A stretch of 64,000 nt of DNA from an uncultured Lachnospiraceae bacterium (GCA_900317755.1 ONHZ01000005.1:1-64000), one strand, 5' to 3'; shown: positions 34,875-44,264, counted from the stretch's first letter. The notes: generated by a model from the letters alone, not told the origin. A program made the numbers and translations.

Positions 34875-35441
34875 ATGTTTGAGAAGTTAAAGAATCTTCG
34901 TGTAAATGTCACTGGGGGCGCAGTTCTCTGCATTATACTTGGAATTTTCTGCATTGTGAATCCTGGTGGATTCGTAATGACAATAACCAAGATTATAGGA
35001 GTCATTTTTATTATTGCAGGTATTGCGGCTTTTCTTGTTGGTATCATCGGTGAAGATAAGAACCTTATTGAGATTATTTTGGGCGTGGTTCTTATTATCG
35101 TAGGCGCCTTTATTCTTAAGCATCAATATGCGGCAGCATCATTTTTCCCAGTACTCGCTGGCATTATTCTTATCGTTAGTGCCATAGAAGATTTTTCTAT
35201 GACTTCTGCAGGAAGAATTGCTGCAGCGCCATTCTGGCAGGGTATATTGATAAGCGGCATAGTAAAGCTGGTTCTGGGCATTTTTTCATTGATTACGCCA
35301 TTTAAAGTGGCTGCAGTTTCTACAGCAGTTCTTGGTATCTTCCTGTTATTAGACGGTATTTCATCTGTATTTTTAGTTGCAAAGGTAGACAAAGCTGAGG
35401 GCGTTTTTGATTCTACAATCACAAGCGAGAAAAATCTGTAA
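34875..35441 (+). CDS. HdeD/DUF308 family membrane protein
   Basis: A 188-residue protein with six predicted membrane helices in three hairpins, the pattern of the HdeD/DUF308 family (acid-resistance membrane proteins in enterics; role in Firmicutes unknown). Each hairpin has the Gly-rich ILGIF/IILGVVLIIVGAF/VLGIFLLLDG pattern. I start at 34875 after GGAGGATTATT; a longer frame upstream has no ribosome site. Confidence 0.8.
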   Translation: MFEKLKNLRVNVTGGAVLCIILGIFCIVNPGGFVMTITKIIGVIFIIAGIAAFLVGIIGEDKNLIEIILGVVLIIVGAFILKHQYAAASFFPVLAGIILIVSAIEDFSMTSAGRIAAAPFWQGILISGIVKLVLGIFSLITPFKVAAVSTAVLGIFLLLDGISSVFLVAKVDKAEGVFDSTITSEKNL

Positions 35442-35506
35442 TAATTAGTTCAGACTTGTAGCAGGTTTTGAGAATTTAATTTGCAGATATTTTGGGAGAT
35501 TAATAT

Positions 35507-35740
35507 TTGCGCAGGATGGAATTTAAAATGGAGCGCACCGGTTTACTCAAGGTCGGAGATGTTCTGAATGTTACTGAAAATAAAGTTGCAAGATCGTATT
35601 ACTATACGCTTGGAAATTCTTTTGCAATGAGTGGAAATTACCGTTCGACAGAACGGCTTAAGTCCACAGAGGGCAAGGTCGTTGATGTCATCGAAAATGA
35701 CCGCGGCTATTATGTAACAGTCGAATTTGACGAGGACTGA
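35507..35740 (+). CDS. Small conserved-looking hypothetical protein
   Basis: 77 residues from TTG, with GGGAGAT 6 nt upstream. Alternative starts are ATG at 35516 or 35528 (MERTGLLKVGDVLNVTENK). The sequence is beta-rich and acidic at the end (YYVTVEFDED), perhaps an SH3-like or RNA-binding barrel, but no family is recognised. Adjacent TetR and transporter genes give no functional hint. Confidence 0.55.
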   Translation: MRRMEFKMERTGLLKVGDVLNVTENKVARSYYYTLGNSFAMSGNYRSTERLKSTEGKVVDVIENDRGYYVTVEFDED

Positions 35741-35809
35741 ATGCATTGCATCAATAATATGACTATTTTGAATCCTTTATCATAAATTTAATTTTTTGGT
35801 TTATTAATT

Positions 35810-36376
35810 ATGACAGCAAATGGTACAAATGCAATAGATATACTTCTTTCGGAGAGCTTCAAGGAGATCGCTTCTACTCGTCCGATCGAGAAGATTACCA
35901 TAAAGGAAATCACAGATAAGGCAGGTGTCATCAGGCCTACCTTCTACAACCATTTTCAGGATAAATACGAACTTCTTGAATGGATCGTAAAGAAAGAATT
36001 GATTGAGCCTATGCTTGACAAATTTAATGACGGTCTTTCACGAGAGGGTGTATTGTTAGCTTTTAATCAAATTGAAAAGGACAGGGCATTTTATAGAAAT
36101 GCTGCAAAGCTCACAGGTCAGAATTCTTTCCGCGACATTATTACTGAAGACATAAAGGAGCTTCTCATACCTTTTATTAATCCCAGTAAGCTAAAAAAGG
36201 AGCTTCCATACAAGTGGATTACTCCGAATCTCATTGGATTATTCTTTTCAGAATCTATTGCGGAGTGCATTATTTCCTGGATCCAGAGCGGCATGAAGAT
36301 TGAACCTGATGAACTTATTGATACATTTATTTATATGATTTCACATTCAGTTCTCGATTTTTGTAGTTCTCAGTGA
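35810..36376 (+). CDS. TetR/AcrR family transcriptional regulator
   Basis: 188 residues with an N-terminal TetR helix-turn-helix (KITIKEITDKAGVIRPTFYN, then HFQDKYELLEWI) and a C-terminal ligand domain like the DhaS/YbiH type (TetR_C_8-like; ends HSVLDFCSSQ). The likely target is the transporter gene downstream or its own promoter. No clear ribosome site precedes the ATG. Confidence 0.85.
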   Translation: MTANGTNAIDILLSESFKEIASTRPIEKITIKEITDKAGVIRPTFYNHFQDKYELLEWIVKKELIEPMLDKFNDGLSREGVLLAFNQIEKDRAFYRNAAKLTGQNSFRDIITEDIKELLIPFINPSKLKKELPYKWITPNLIGLFFSESIAECIISWIQSGMKIEPDELIDTFIYMISHSVLDFCSSQ

Positions 36377-36522
36377 TGCAAAATATACATAGCACTTTTT
36401 TTGAATATTAATATTTGTTTTTTGAATGATTATTATATCTTTGTTGTATAAATAGATATTTTTTGCGTATTATTAATCTTTCATAATCATGCAAATTATT
36501 TCCGGGGAGGAAAGAGGAAAAT

Positions 36523-37107
36523 ATGAACTGGTTGGAATGTATTCTTATCGTGGCGGGAATCAGCCTTGATCTTTTTGCTACTATGGAGATAGAGGGCGCA
36601 AAGCTTGGTGAGATAAAGAAATCTACACTGCTCATTACGAGCGGGCTTGTTACGCTTTTACAGCTTGGTTTCTTTTTCGGCGGTTATGCCATCTGTTATA
36701 ATGTGTCACAGAACGCTGTTTTTAAGAATTCCACATGGCTTGGTCAGATTATCGCATTCGTTATTTTCATACTCCTTGCGGTAAGGCTTCTGATTAAGGC
36801 TGTAAAGCAGGAATTTGTGGATGAGAAGAGATGCGAGATTACCAGATCTACCTATGTCAGGATTATTTTTGTGACATCTATCTATGCTATTTTTGCAGGC
36901 TGTGCAGCAGGTTTTCTTTCTGCAAATGTATGGATTCTTCTCACCGCAATTATTGTATGTTCTTTTCTTGTTGTGCTGTCAGGCCTTTATACTGGATACT
37001 TGATGGGCTTTAAGGGAAAGACAATATTTTATTCCTTCGGATCAGCAGTACTTTTTATGTCAGCAGTATTCCAGATTCTGAAGATGTGTGGGGTTGTGAA
37101 AGCTTGA
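36523..37107 (+). CDS. MntP-like putative metal efflux membrane protein
   Basis: 194 residues, six predicted membrane helices in two three-helix halves, resembling the MntP/YtaF manganese efflux group. The first helix carries SLDLFATMEIEGAKLGEI, where MntP proteins have a conserved Asp. Strong GAGGAAA ribosome site. I looked for a yybP-ykoY manganese riboswitch in the 146-bp gap upstream and did not find one. The TetR gene just before may control it. Substrate is inferred. Confidence 0.6.
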   Translation: MNWLECILIVAGISLDLFATMEIEGAKLGEIKKSTLLITSGLVTLLQLGFFFGGYAICYNVSQNAVFKNSTWLGQIIAFVIFILLAVRLLIKAVKQEFVDEKRCEITRSTYVRIIFVTSIYAIFAGCAAGFLSANVWILLTAIIVCSFLVVLSGLYTGYLMGFKGKTIFYSFGSAVLFMSAVFQILKMCGVVKA

Positions 37108-37161
37108 CATTGCTTTGAGGTGCCTTGATGAGTCTGGCAGATAGAAAGGCATGTATTGGTT

Positions 37162-37806
37162 ATGAGAGTTTCGAAAAAGACTACTGAGATCATTTCATAT
37201 TTGAGCGAAAGATACGGCACCGATTTAAGGTGCTTTCTTCATTTTAATAAGGAAAAGCCTTATGAGCTTCTATTTGCAACCATTCTTTCTGCACAGTGTA
37301 CTGATGAGAGAGTGAACATTGTAACGGAGCAGCTTTTCAAAAAATATGAGACGCTTGAAGCCTTCGCTAATGCATCGCTCTCAGAAATGGAAAATGACAT
37401 CAGGTCAACTGGTTTCTATCACAACAAGGCAAAGAATATCATTGCCTGCGCAAGAGAGCTTATCGAGAAATACGATGGGGAGGTTCCGTCTGATATTGAT
37501 GAGCTTACAAAACTTCCGGGTGTTGGACGGAAGACTGCAAATGTCATCAGAGGAAATATTTATGAAATTCCAAGCATTGTCGTCGATACGCATGTGAAGA
37601 GAATTTCAAATAGGCTCTCTTATACCGATTCTGACGATCCTGTGAAGGTGGAACAGGATCTTGAGAAGTCTCTTCCAAAGGATGAATGGATCCTATGGAA
37701 CCTTCAGATCATCAGCTTTGGACGTGAAATCTGCACTGCACGTTCACCGAAATGCGAGCTTTGCGGCATAAAAAAATATTGCCGTTATTCTGAAAAAAAT
37801 CATTGA
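37162..37806 (+). CDS. nth: Endonuclease III (DNA glycosylase/AP lyase)
   Basis: Excises oxidised pyrimidines and cleaves AP sites. The 214 residues carry the helix-hairpin-helix LPGVGRKTANVI with the catalytic Lys, the catalytic Asp in VVDTHVKR, and a C-terminal 4Fe-4S motif C-x6-C-x2-C-x5-C (CTARSPKCELCGIKKYC). Start at ATG 37162; a TTG two codons upstream has slightly better spacing to AAAGG and cannot be excluded. The stop overlaps the rpsT promoter. Confidence 0.95.
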   Translation: MRVSKKTTEIISYLSERYGTDLRCFLHFNKEKPYELLFATILSAQCTDERVNIVTEQLFKKYETLEAFANASLSEMENDIRSTGFYHNKAKNIIACARELIEKYDGEVPSDIDELTKLPGVGRKTANVIRGNIYEIPSIVVDTHVKRISNRLSYTDSDDPVKVEQDLEKSLPKDEWILWNLQIISFGREICTARSPKCELCGIKKYCRYSEKNH

Positions 37807-37831
37807 CATTTCTCACCCATGAGAGTATTAT
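37803..37831 (+). promoter_or_regulatory. Strong sigma-A promoter for rpsT
   Basis: TTGACA, 17 bp, TATTAT, with the -35 overlapping the nth stop codon. The ~95-nt leader before rpsT could carry an autoregulatory structure, but I see no defined one. Confidence 0.85.
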
Positions 37832-37935
37832 GTCACAGTATGTTTTTAGGTCTTGCAAGGTTGATACCGTGTCAATGTCGCCTTTGCGGGTTTAAATATA
37901 TTAAATATTAGGTTTCCATTCTGGAGGTATTGAAA

Positions 37936-38199
37936 GTGGCAAATATTAAATCTGCTAAGAAGAGAGTTATTACAAACGAGAAGAAGGCTGAGAGAAATCA
38001 GGCCGTTAAGTCTCAGGTTAAGACTTATATGAAGAAGGTTGATGCTGCAGTTGCTGAAGGCGACAAGGAGAAGGCTTCCGAAGTTCTTAAGGATGCTACA
38101 AGAGTTGTTGAGAAGGCAGCTACAAAGGGCGTTATCAAGAAGAACAATGCTTCAAACAAGGTTTCAAAGATGGCCAAGAGAGTTAATTCAATCGGCTGA
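37936..38199 (+). CDS. rpsT: 30S ribosomal protein S20
   Basis: A primary 16S-binding protein of the small subunit. 87 residues, Lys/Ala-rich helices, beginning with the family start MANIKSAKKRVITNEKKAER. The start is GTG, set by GGAGG 8 nt upstream; a TTG two codons earlier is too near the ribosome site. Followed by a strong terminator. Confidence 0.97.
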   Translation: MANIKSAKKRVITNEKKAERNQAVKSQVKTYMKKVDAAVAEGDKEKASEVLKDATRVVEKAATKGVIKKNNASNKVSKMAKRVNSIG

Positions 38200-38225
38200 T
38201 TCGCTTGAAAATCATAAGAATATTA

Positions 38226-38258
38226 ATGGACTGTGCATGATGCACAGTCCATTTTTTA
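38226..38258 (+). terminator. Rho-independent terminator after rpsT
   Basis: A 12-bp stem ATGGACTGTGCA with its complement and a TTTTTT tail. Nothing else is visible between it and the convergent DUF1292 gene. Confidence 0.93.
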
Positions 38259-38338
38259 TCGATTAATATTATTACCTCTATTAACTAGCAATTGCAAAAA
38301 CGCCCGTTAATGGAACTTATTTTACAATTGTGTATTGA

Positions 38339-38656
38339 TCAATCATTATTCATCTTGTCAATTTTGTCCTGGATTTCATCAAAGCGCTTCTGCACGCGCT
38401 CATATTCTTCATCATCTTGGATGTTATCAAGGTATGGACTGCCATCCTCATCCTCAAAATATCGATAAATATAAACATCGCTTTCTGTCAGAGGAATGTC
38501 ATTGTCATCGACAGGCAGAAGGACAATATAGTTCTGCTTTCCAATGTCAAAAATAGTGAGAATCTCGCAGTCCATGGTGCTGCCATCGTCTAAATCGATT
38601 GTCACCATTACATCTGTATCTTTGTCATCAACTGGAAAAATGTCTGTTTTACTCAT
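38339..38656 (-). CDS. DUF1292 family protein
   Basis: 105-residue acidic protein of the DUF1292 type, common in Firmicutes, role unknown. It contains the family pattern VTIDLDDGSTMDCEILTIF followed by NYIVLLPVDD and IYRYFEDEDG. I place the start at 38656, preceded on this strand by AGGGGATTTT; an upstream extension of 18 codons has no ribosome site. It is convergent with rpsT and divergent from the GH13 gene. Confidence 0.85.
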   Translation of the reverse strand: MSKTDIFPVDDKDTDVMVTIDLDDGSTMDCEILTIFDIGKQNYIVLLPVDDNDIPLTESDVYIYRYFEDEDGSPYLDNIQDDEEYERVQKRFDEIQDKIDKMNND

Positions 38657-38678
38657 AAAATCCCCTAAAAGTAAGCAT

Positions 38679-38697
38679 TTGCAGAATAATTCTGCAA
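38679..38697. promoter_or_regulatory. Palindrome in the DUF1292 promoter region
   Basis: TTGCAGAA-3 nt-TTCTGCAA. On the minus strand it overlaps the -10 of a candidate promoter (TTGATT-N17-AATTAT), a typical operator position. Binding factor unknown. Confidence 0.45.
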
Positions 38698-38731
38698 GAA
38701 TAAAAAACAATCAATTGTGCTTCGAAAACCT

Positions 38732-38760
38732 TTGACCATGACACATATAAATGATAAAAT
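38732..38760 (+). promoter_or_regulatory. Sigma-A promoter for the GH13 gene
   Basis: TTGACC, 17 bp, TAAAAT. The ~130-nt leader has AAAAGGT near 38777 that can pair with ACCTTTT near 38873; the latter can also pair with the AAAGGAG ribosome site just after it. Confidence 0.6.
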
Positions 38761-38899
38761 ATCGTTTGCATTAATAAAAGGTTTATGCACACTAAAATAA
38801 CACTCGGGATATGAGATTTCAAGGTTATCATCAAAGTTATTAAATTTTGATGTCGATGTATTATTACTAAGTACCTTTTCAAAGGAGCAAAATTTACTT

Positions 38900-40825
38900 A
38901 TGAAGGTAAAGGTAACAAAAGGAGACTTTTCAGAATTTGGCACGAAGATCATAGACAAGAACGCTGCCTTTACTTTTTCTGTACAGACAAAAGAAGCCCC
39001 ATCCATTCTTCTATTTGATAAAAAGACAAAAGAGCTCATTGTAGAAATTAAGCTTCATAGTGAATTCAGACTGGGAAATGTTTATTCTGTAATGCTTTCC
39101 GGACCGGATTTTTCCAGATACTGTTACTTATTGAAGCGAGATGGCAAAGTTGGGCCTGATGTTTTTGCGCCTGTCATAATAGGTCGTGAAAAGTGGAATG
39201 ATGTAAGCCGGTTTGATGAAGGATACAAGACCTACTGTGGGTTTTCTGTTTCTTCTTCAGACTATGAATGGAATTTTGTTCCTCCAAGGATAGCACCTGA
39301 GGACACCATTATTTACAAGCTTCATATGAGAGGCTTCACGATGAAGAACAGCCTTCCACATTCCAAAAAAGGAAATTACCTTGGAATCATTGAGAAACTT
39401 CCATATTTTAAGTCATTAGGGGTTAATACGCTTGCATTTCTTCCCCTATATGAATTCGAAGAGATCCGCTTCCGTACACATCTTGAAACGGGAGAAAATC
39501 ATACGACAATTAAAGTCAATGAAAAGCCGTATGGCGTGAATTACTGGGGATATGGACCAGGGGAATATTTTGCTCCAAAGGCATCCTATTTTGGTGGTTC
39601 AAAATGCGATCTTCATATGAAGGAAATGGTTGACCGGATTCATGGAGAAGGCATGGAAATCATAATGGAATTTTCTTTTTCTCCTGAACTTCCGCCAGAC
39701 ATTCTGACTGAATCCCTTGTCTACTGGCTGAAGGAATATCATATTGATGGCTTTCATCTTATTGGTTATGGTATTCCTATTGAGAGAATTGCAAATAACC
39801 CATTTCTTTCAGGTACGAAGATTTTCTATGACAGTTTTCCGGAAAAGCTTCTTTCAAATACTGAAAATGACAAGCATCTGTTTATTACAAATGATGATTT
39901 CGAATATCCTCTCAGAAGGCTTCAGAACCATATGGATGGAAATGTTTCTGAGTTTGCGGATTTCATGAAACGTCAGGGTGGAAGCTTTGGTTTTGTAAAT
40001 TATGCTGCTAATAATACCGGATTTACGCTTTATGATGTATATAGCTATGGTGAGAAGCATAATGAAGCAAATGGCGAAGAGAATACAGATGGTACGAATT
40101 ACAACTGCTCAAACAACCATGGCTTTGAGGGCAGGACAAAGAATCATGTCGTAAACCGTCTTCGTGAGATCTGTGTCAGAGGAGCTCTTCTTTCTGTATT
40201 TATGTCACAGGGCATACCGATGATTTTTGAGGGTGACGAGATTCTGAATACCCAGGATGGAAACAATAATCCTTACTGTCAGGATAATGAGACAGGATGG
40301 GTTACTTTCTCAAAACGGCAGGCAGCACTTTCCATGCAGGATTATGTAAAGAAGCTCATTATGTTTCGAAAGACACATACCGTGCTTTCAAGTCCTGCGC
40401 CCTATTTCTTCCAGGATTACAAACATGTAGGCCTTCCAGATGTATCTTATCATGGAAGAGAACCCTGGATCATGGGAATAGGTGCTGAAAAGAAGGCACT
40501 TGGCATATTATTTGCCGGGGCTTATGGAAGAAAAGATGACGAAGAGGATGTCATGCTTTTATTCAATTTCTATTTTGGCGAAGAGACATTTGCACTTCCA
40601 AAGCTTACAAATAAGAGATGGTATTTCATCAATAACACCTCTTCCTTTGACTGGAATGATGAAGGAGAAGTTCTTCGTGATCAGACATCCTGTATTGTAC
40701 CTGGAGGTACGATTTCAGTGATTGTTGGAAGAAAGATAGAAGAGACACCGGATAATACTGCAAGATCCAGCAAAGTGAAGAAAGCACTTGCCAGAAAGAC
40801 AGTAGAGAAAACCGGGAATTCCTGA
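38900..40825 (+). CDS. GH13 isoamylase/GlgX-like protein lacking catalytic residues
   Basis: 641 residues built like a glycogen-debranching GH13 enzyme: an N-terminal beta domain, a barrel from about residue 145 and a C-terminal beta domain. The linker EKHNEANGEENTDGTN is typical of isoamylases. The catalytic positions are replaced: the nucleophile motif GFRFD reads GFHLI (I288), the acid/base Glu position reads N331 (FITNDD), and the His-Asp of region IV reads N372-T373 (NYAANNTGF). Region I lacks DxxxNH. It is therefore probably an inactive, perhaps glycan-binding or regulatory, paralog. The substrate is not known. Confidence 0.8.
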   Translation: MKVKVTKGDFSEFGTKIIDKNAAFTFSVQTKEAPSILLFDKKTKELIVEIKLHSEFRLGNVYSVMLSGPDFSRYCYLLKRDGKVGPDVFAPVIIGREKWNDVSRFDEGYKTYCGFSVSSSDYEWNFVPPRIAPEDTIIYKLHMRGFTMKNSLPHSKKGNYLGIIEKLPYFKSLGVNTLAFLPLYEFEEIRFRTHLETGENHTTIKVNEKPYGVNYWGYGPGEYFAPKASYFGGSKCDLHMKEMVDRIHGEGMEIIMEFSFSPELPPDILTESLVYWLKEYHIDGFHLIGYGIPIERIANNPFLSGTKIFYDSFPEKLLSNTENDKHLFITNDDFEYPLRRLQNHMDGNVSEFADFMKRQGGSFGFVNYAANNTGFTLYDVYSYGEKHNEANGEENTDGTNYNCSNNHGFEGRTKNHVVNRLREICVRGALLSVFMSQGIPMIFEGDEILNTQDGNNNPYCQDNETGWVTFSKRQAALSMQDYVKKLIMFRKTHTVLSSPAPYFFQDYKHVGLPDVSYHGREPWIMGIGAEKKALGILFAGAYGRKDDEEDVMLLFNFYFGEETFALPKLTNKRWYFINNTSSFDWNDEGEVLRDQTSCIVPGGTISVIVGRKIEETPDNTARSSKVKKALARKTVEKTGNS

Positions 40826-40889
40826 GGTTTGATATTTTCCAATTCTGCCTTAATATTGTCAAGGTACAGGGTAGGGTGAATTTAGCAAT

Positions 40890-41531
40890 ATGAGCGATAA
40901 CAAAATCACATTACAAAAAGCAGTAGGGCATTTTCTTACGATTACCAATCATAAAAGACTTGTCATGGAAGGCTGTTTCAAGGCAGGGCTGTATTACCAG
41001 GGAATCATGCACGATCTCTCAAAGTATTCCTGTACTGAGTTCATAGTGGGTGCCAGATATTTTCAGGGAGACAGGAGTCCGAATAATGCAGAGAGAGAAG
41101 ACAAGGGACTTTCTACTGCATGGCTTCATCATAAAGGAAGGAATAAGCACCATCTGGAATACTGGATCGACTACAATATGGACTGGGATGGCGTAGGCAT
41201 ACCGCTTAAGGGAATGAAGATGCCTGTGAAGTACGTAGTTGAGATGTTCATCGACCGCGTTTCTGCATGCAAGAACTATCAGAAGGACAAGTACACCGAT
41301 GCGAGTCCGTTAAAGTACTATATGAAAGGCAAGGCGCCATACATGCTGCATCCTGAGTCAAAGGAGCTTCTTGAGCGGCTTTTGAAGATACTGGCAAAGC
41401 ACGGCGAGGACTATACTTATGCTTATATCAGGAGGAAGGTTCTGAAAAACGACAGGGTTTCAAGAAGCAGGAGATTTCATGAAGTGGTTGATGGGCTTCC
41501 ATTCATCAGGCTCATGGGACTATTCACCTGA
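40890..41531 (+). CDS. DUF5662 family protein
   Basis: 213 residues. HDLSKY near residue 41 and LHHKGRNKHHLEYW near 79 resemble metal-binding His/Asp clusters of HD-domain-like phosphohydrolases; this family is annotated as DUF5662 in Firmicutes and phages. No experimental function is known to me. The ribosome site is weak. Its last 8 nt overlap the 3' end of the convergent dprA gene. Confidence 0.7.
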   Translation: MSDNKITLQKAVGHFLTITNHKRLVMEGCFKAGLYYQGIMHDLSKYSCTEFIVGARYFQGDRSPNNAEREDKGLSTAWLHHKGRNKHHLEYWIDYNMDWDGVGIPLKGMKMPVKYVVEMFIDRVSACKNYQKDKYTDASPLKYYMKGKAPYMLHPESKELLERLLKILAKHGEDYTYAYIRRKVLKNDRVSRSRRFHEVVDGLPFIRLMGLFT

Positions 41532-42669
41532 TTTTCGTATATTCATTTTTGAATCTTTCTGCAATCAATCCCTTTTCGGCGAGTGAAAGGATGACAGGCA
41601 GTATATTCATGAATGGAATTTCAGTTTTGTCAGAAAGCTCTTCTATACCAATAGGATAATAATCCATAGCATCATATACCGTTCTTTCTTCATCTGAAAG
41701 CGGTATATTTTTTTTGCTTTTTTTTGACTTTGTTTTCTTATCTGAGTTTTCAGCCGCCTTTATTTTCAGATATTCGCTTTCTTCTGTAGTGAGTGTTTCA
41801 TTAAGCTCGAGTAAATCTGCCAGAAGTTCTTCTTTAGAACGGATAATGCCTGCACCCTGATAGATCAGGGCATTTGTGCCCTCAGACATTGGGTCTGTAA
41901 TTCTTCCAGGAAGAGCATAAATATCTCTTCCCTGTTCTAAGGCGAAATCTGCAGTTATGAGGGAACCGGATCTTTTTCTGGCTTCCATGACGAGAACCTT
42001 TTCTGAAAGCCCGCTTATGATTCTGTTTCTTGGCGGAAAATTTTTGCTCTGCGGAAGGGTTCCGGGCGGGTATTCAGAAATGATTCCGCCATGCCCGTCC
42101 AGTATTTCATTGTAAAGAGTGAGCTTAGACATAGGATAGCATATGTCAACGGAACAGCCAAGGACTGCGTAGGTTCTACCGCCTGCTTCAAGTGCAGCGG
42201 ACTGTGAGGCAGAATCTATACCAAGCGCCATGCCGCTAACGATTGTAAAGCCATTTTTTGTGAGATGCTTTGCGATTTCTTCTGACATTACCCGGCCGTA
42301 TTCTGATGCCCTTCTTGCCCCTACCATAGCGATTAATCTTTCATTCTTTTTTGGAAGGTCTCCCAGGTAAAACAGCGAAAATGGCGCATCGCTTAAGTAA
42401 ACGAGAGATTTTGGATAGTTTTCCTCATTAATTGCCACAGATTTGATGCCGCTATGAATAAAGCGATCCCATTCTTTTTCGAGAGGAAAGGCTTCCCTAT
42501 GCATCAGAAAGGATGTCTTCTCTTCATCTGAAAGGAAGCTCAGTTCTTTGATTTCTGTTTCTTTTGCATTGTAAACTTTATTTTCATTTCCAAAATATAA
42601 AAGCAGCTTCTTCTTTTTCTGCATTCCGACATTGAAAAATGAAGACATGAAATATCCGTATTTATCCAT
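41524..42669 (-). CDS. dprA: DNA processing protein DprA
   Basis: Loads RecA on incoming single-stranded DNA in transformation. 381 residues: N-terminal helical region, Rossmann-like core with MVGARRASEYGR, SGMALGIDSASQSAAL, LPQSKNFPPRNRIISGLS and RSGSLITADFALEQGRD, and a C-terminal winged helix (PIGIEELSDKTEIPFMNIL). GGAG precedes the ATG on this strand. Second gene of an operon with comM, 53 bp apart. Presence alone does not show natural competence. Confidence 0.95.
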   Translation of the reverse strand: MDKYGYFMSSFFNVGMQKKKKLLLYFGNENKVYNAKETEIKELSFLSDEEKTSFLMHREAFPLEKEWDRFIHSGIKSVAINEENYPKSLVYLSDAPFSLFYLGDLPKKNERLIAMVGARRASEYGRVMSEEIAKHLTKNGFTIVSGMALGIDSASQSAALEAGGRTYAVLGCSVDICYPMSKLTLYNEILDGHGGIISEYPPGTLPQSKNFPPRNRIISGLSEKVLVMEARKRSGSLITADFALEQGRDIYALPGRITDPMSEGTNALIYQGAGIIRSKEELLADLLELNETLTTEESEYLKIKAAENSDKKTKSKKSKKNIPLSDEERTVYDAMDYYPIGIEELSDKTEIPFMNILPVILSLAEKGLIAERFKNEYTKIR

Positions 42670-42722
42670 ATATATCTCCGAAAAATGATGTGTTAGTTGC
42701 AGCAGGCTTTGGTGAAAAACGT

Positions 42723-44264
42723 CTATGCTGACAGCGTATTCTCCCAGTATTTTCTGTCACAGGTTCGGTAGCAGATGGCTTCCTGAAGATGCCGGGTCTT
42801 TATCTGTTCAGATGAATCGAGGTCAGCAATCGTCCGGGCAACACGAAGAATCTTATGGTATGTCCTTGCTGTAAGGTTCATCGCTTTGAAAATATCCTCC
42901 ATAAAAGAAATGTCCTTTTCTTCTAGATGGCAGTATTTTGCTATTTTTCCTGGCGGAATTTCAGAATTATAGGAAAAAGGCTCATTCTGATAACGTGATC
43001 TTTCTATCTCATGGCATCGGATGATTCTTTTTCTAATATTTTCAGAACACTCTTCTTTTTCCTCTGAACCAAGCTGGGTAAATGACAGAGGCTTTGCCTC
43101 TACTGTAATGTCAATTCTGTCAATGAGAGGCTGTGAGATCCGGGATAAGTATTTCAGAATCTGGCTTCTTGTACACCTGCATCGGCTCATATCTGGAAAA
43201 TATCCACATTTACATGGATTCATTGCACAAACCAGGACAAACTTCGCTGGAAATGTGACTTCTCCATTTGCGCGGATGATTCGTATCTGTTTTTCTTCGA
43301 GCGGCTGGCGAAGGACTTCGAGCGTGGCTGGCGAGAATTCAGGAAGTTCGTCTAAAAATAATACGCCATTATGTGCAAGCGAAATTTCCCCCGGCCGGAT
43401 GACATTTCCACCTCCCGCAAGACCTGCTTCGGTAATCGTATGATGCGGGCTTCGGAAAGGTCTTGTATTTAACAGAGATTCCCTTTCTGCAAACATGCCG
43501 CTGACGGAATAGATTTTGGAAATTTCAAGCTGTTCTTCGGTAGTCATAGGAGGAAGAATGGATGGAATGCATTTAGCAGTCAGCGTTTTTCCGGCACCAG
43601 GAGGACCGATCATGAGGATGTTGTGCATGCCGGAAATTGCGACCTCGCATGCGCGTTTTACCATTTTCTGTCCACGTATATCTGCGAAATCAGGTGTTTC
43701 TGATGAAGATGTGCTATTGCCTGGAATTAGTTTGTTAGCGCAATGATACTCAGGGATTCTGCCTTCCTTCAGGAAATTTATGGCATCGGTTAATTCTGAA
43801 ACAGGAATTATTTTTATTCCAGGGACAAGCGAGGCTTCTATGAAATTTTCTGCAGGCAGAATAATCGTCGTAAGAGCGTGTTCCTTTGCAGCTAGTACCA
43901 TAGGAAGAACGCCATTTACTCCACGGACATGACCATCCAGGCTTAATTCTCCTATGATCATAGTGTCATTGCTGCAATGAATTTCTCCAGATGCGCAGAG
44001 AATCGAGACTGCGATAGGAAGATCATAGGCATTTCCGGATTTTCGAATATCTGCGGGTGAAAGGTTTACAGTAATCCTTTGGACTGGAAGATCAAAGCCG
44101 GAATTTGTGAGGGCAGAGCGCACCCGTTCTTTTGCTTCCTTTACTTCTGAAGATAGAAAACCCACCATATCAAATGAAGGCATTCCGCTGTTGATATCGG
44201 TTTCGACGGAAATGATCGTGCTCTCAATGCCATGTAAAATTGCTGAACTTACTTTTCCAAACAT
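42723..44264 (-). CDS. YifB/ComM-family Mg chelatase-like AAA+ ATPase
   Basis: 513 residues with an N-terminal Lon-like S5 fold (ESTIISVETDINSGMPSFDM), AAA+ core with Walker A IGPPGAGKT, HNGVLFLDELPEF Walker B and a C-terminal Mg-chelatase-like part. Homolog ComM is a helicase that promotes branch migration in transformation. Next to dprA, as in many bacteria. The ribosome site on this strand is weak (AGAAAG). Confidence 0.92.
   Translation of the reverse strand: MFGKVSSAILHGIESTIISVETDINSGMPSFDMVGFLSSEVKEAKERVRSALTNSGFDLPVQRITVNLSPADIRKSGNAYDLPIAVSILCASGEIHCSNDTMIIGELSLDGHVRGVNGVLPMVLAAKEHALTTIILPAENFIEASLVPGIKIIPVSELTDAINFLKEGRIPEYHCANKLIPGNSTSSSETPDFADIRGQKMVKRACEVAISGMHNILMIGPPGAGKTLTAKCIPSILPPMTTEEQLEISKIYSVSGMFAERESLLNTRPFRSPHHTITEAGLAGGGNVIRPGEISLAHNGVLFLDELPEFSPATLEVLRQPLEEKQIRIIRANGEVTFPAKFVLVCAMNPCKCGYFPDMSRCRCTRSQILKYLSRISQPLIDRIDITVEAKPLSFTQLGSEEKEECSENIRKRIIRCHEIERSRYQNEPFSYNSEIPPGKIAKYCHLEEKDISFMEDIFKAMNLTARTYHKILRVARTIADLDSSEQIKTRHLQEAICYRTCDRKYWENTLSA

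Noticed and set aside
36377-36522. yybP-ykoY manganese riboswitch before the MntP-like gene
   Set aside because: The conserved loops and paired elements of that class are not present in the 146-bp AT-rich gap.
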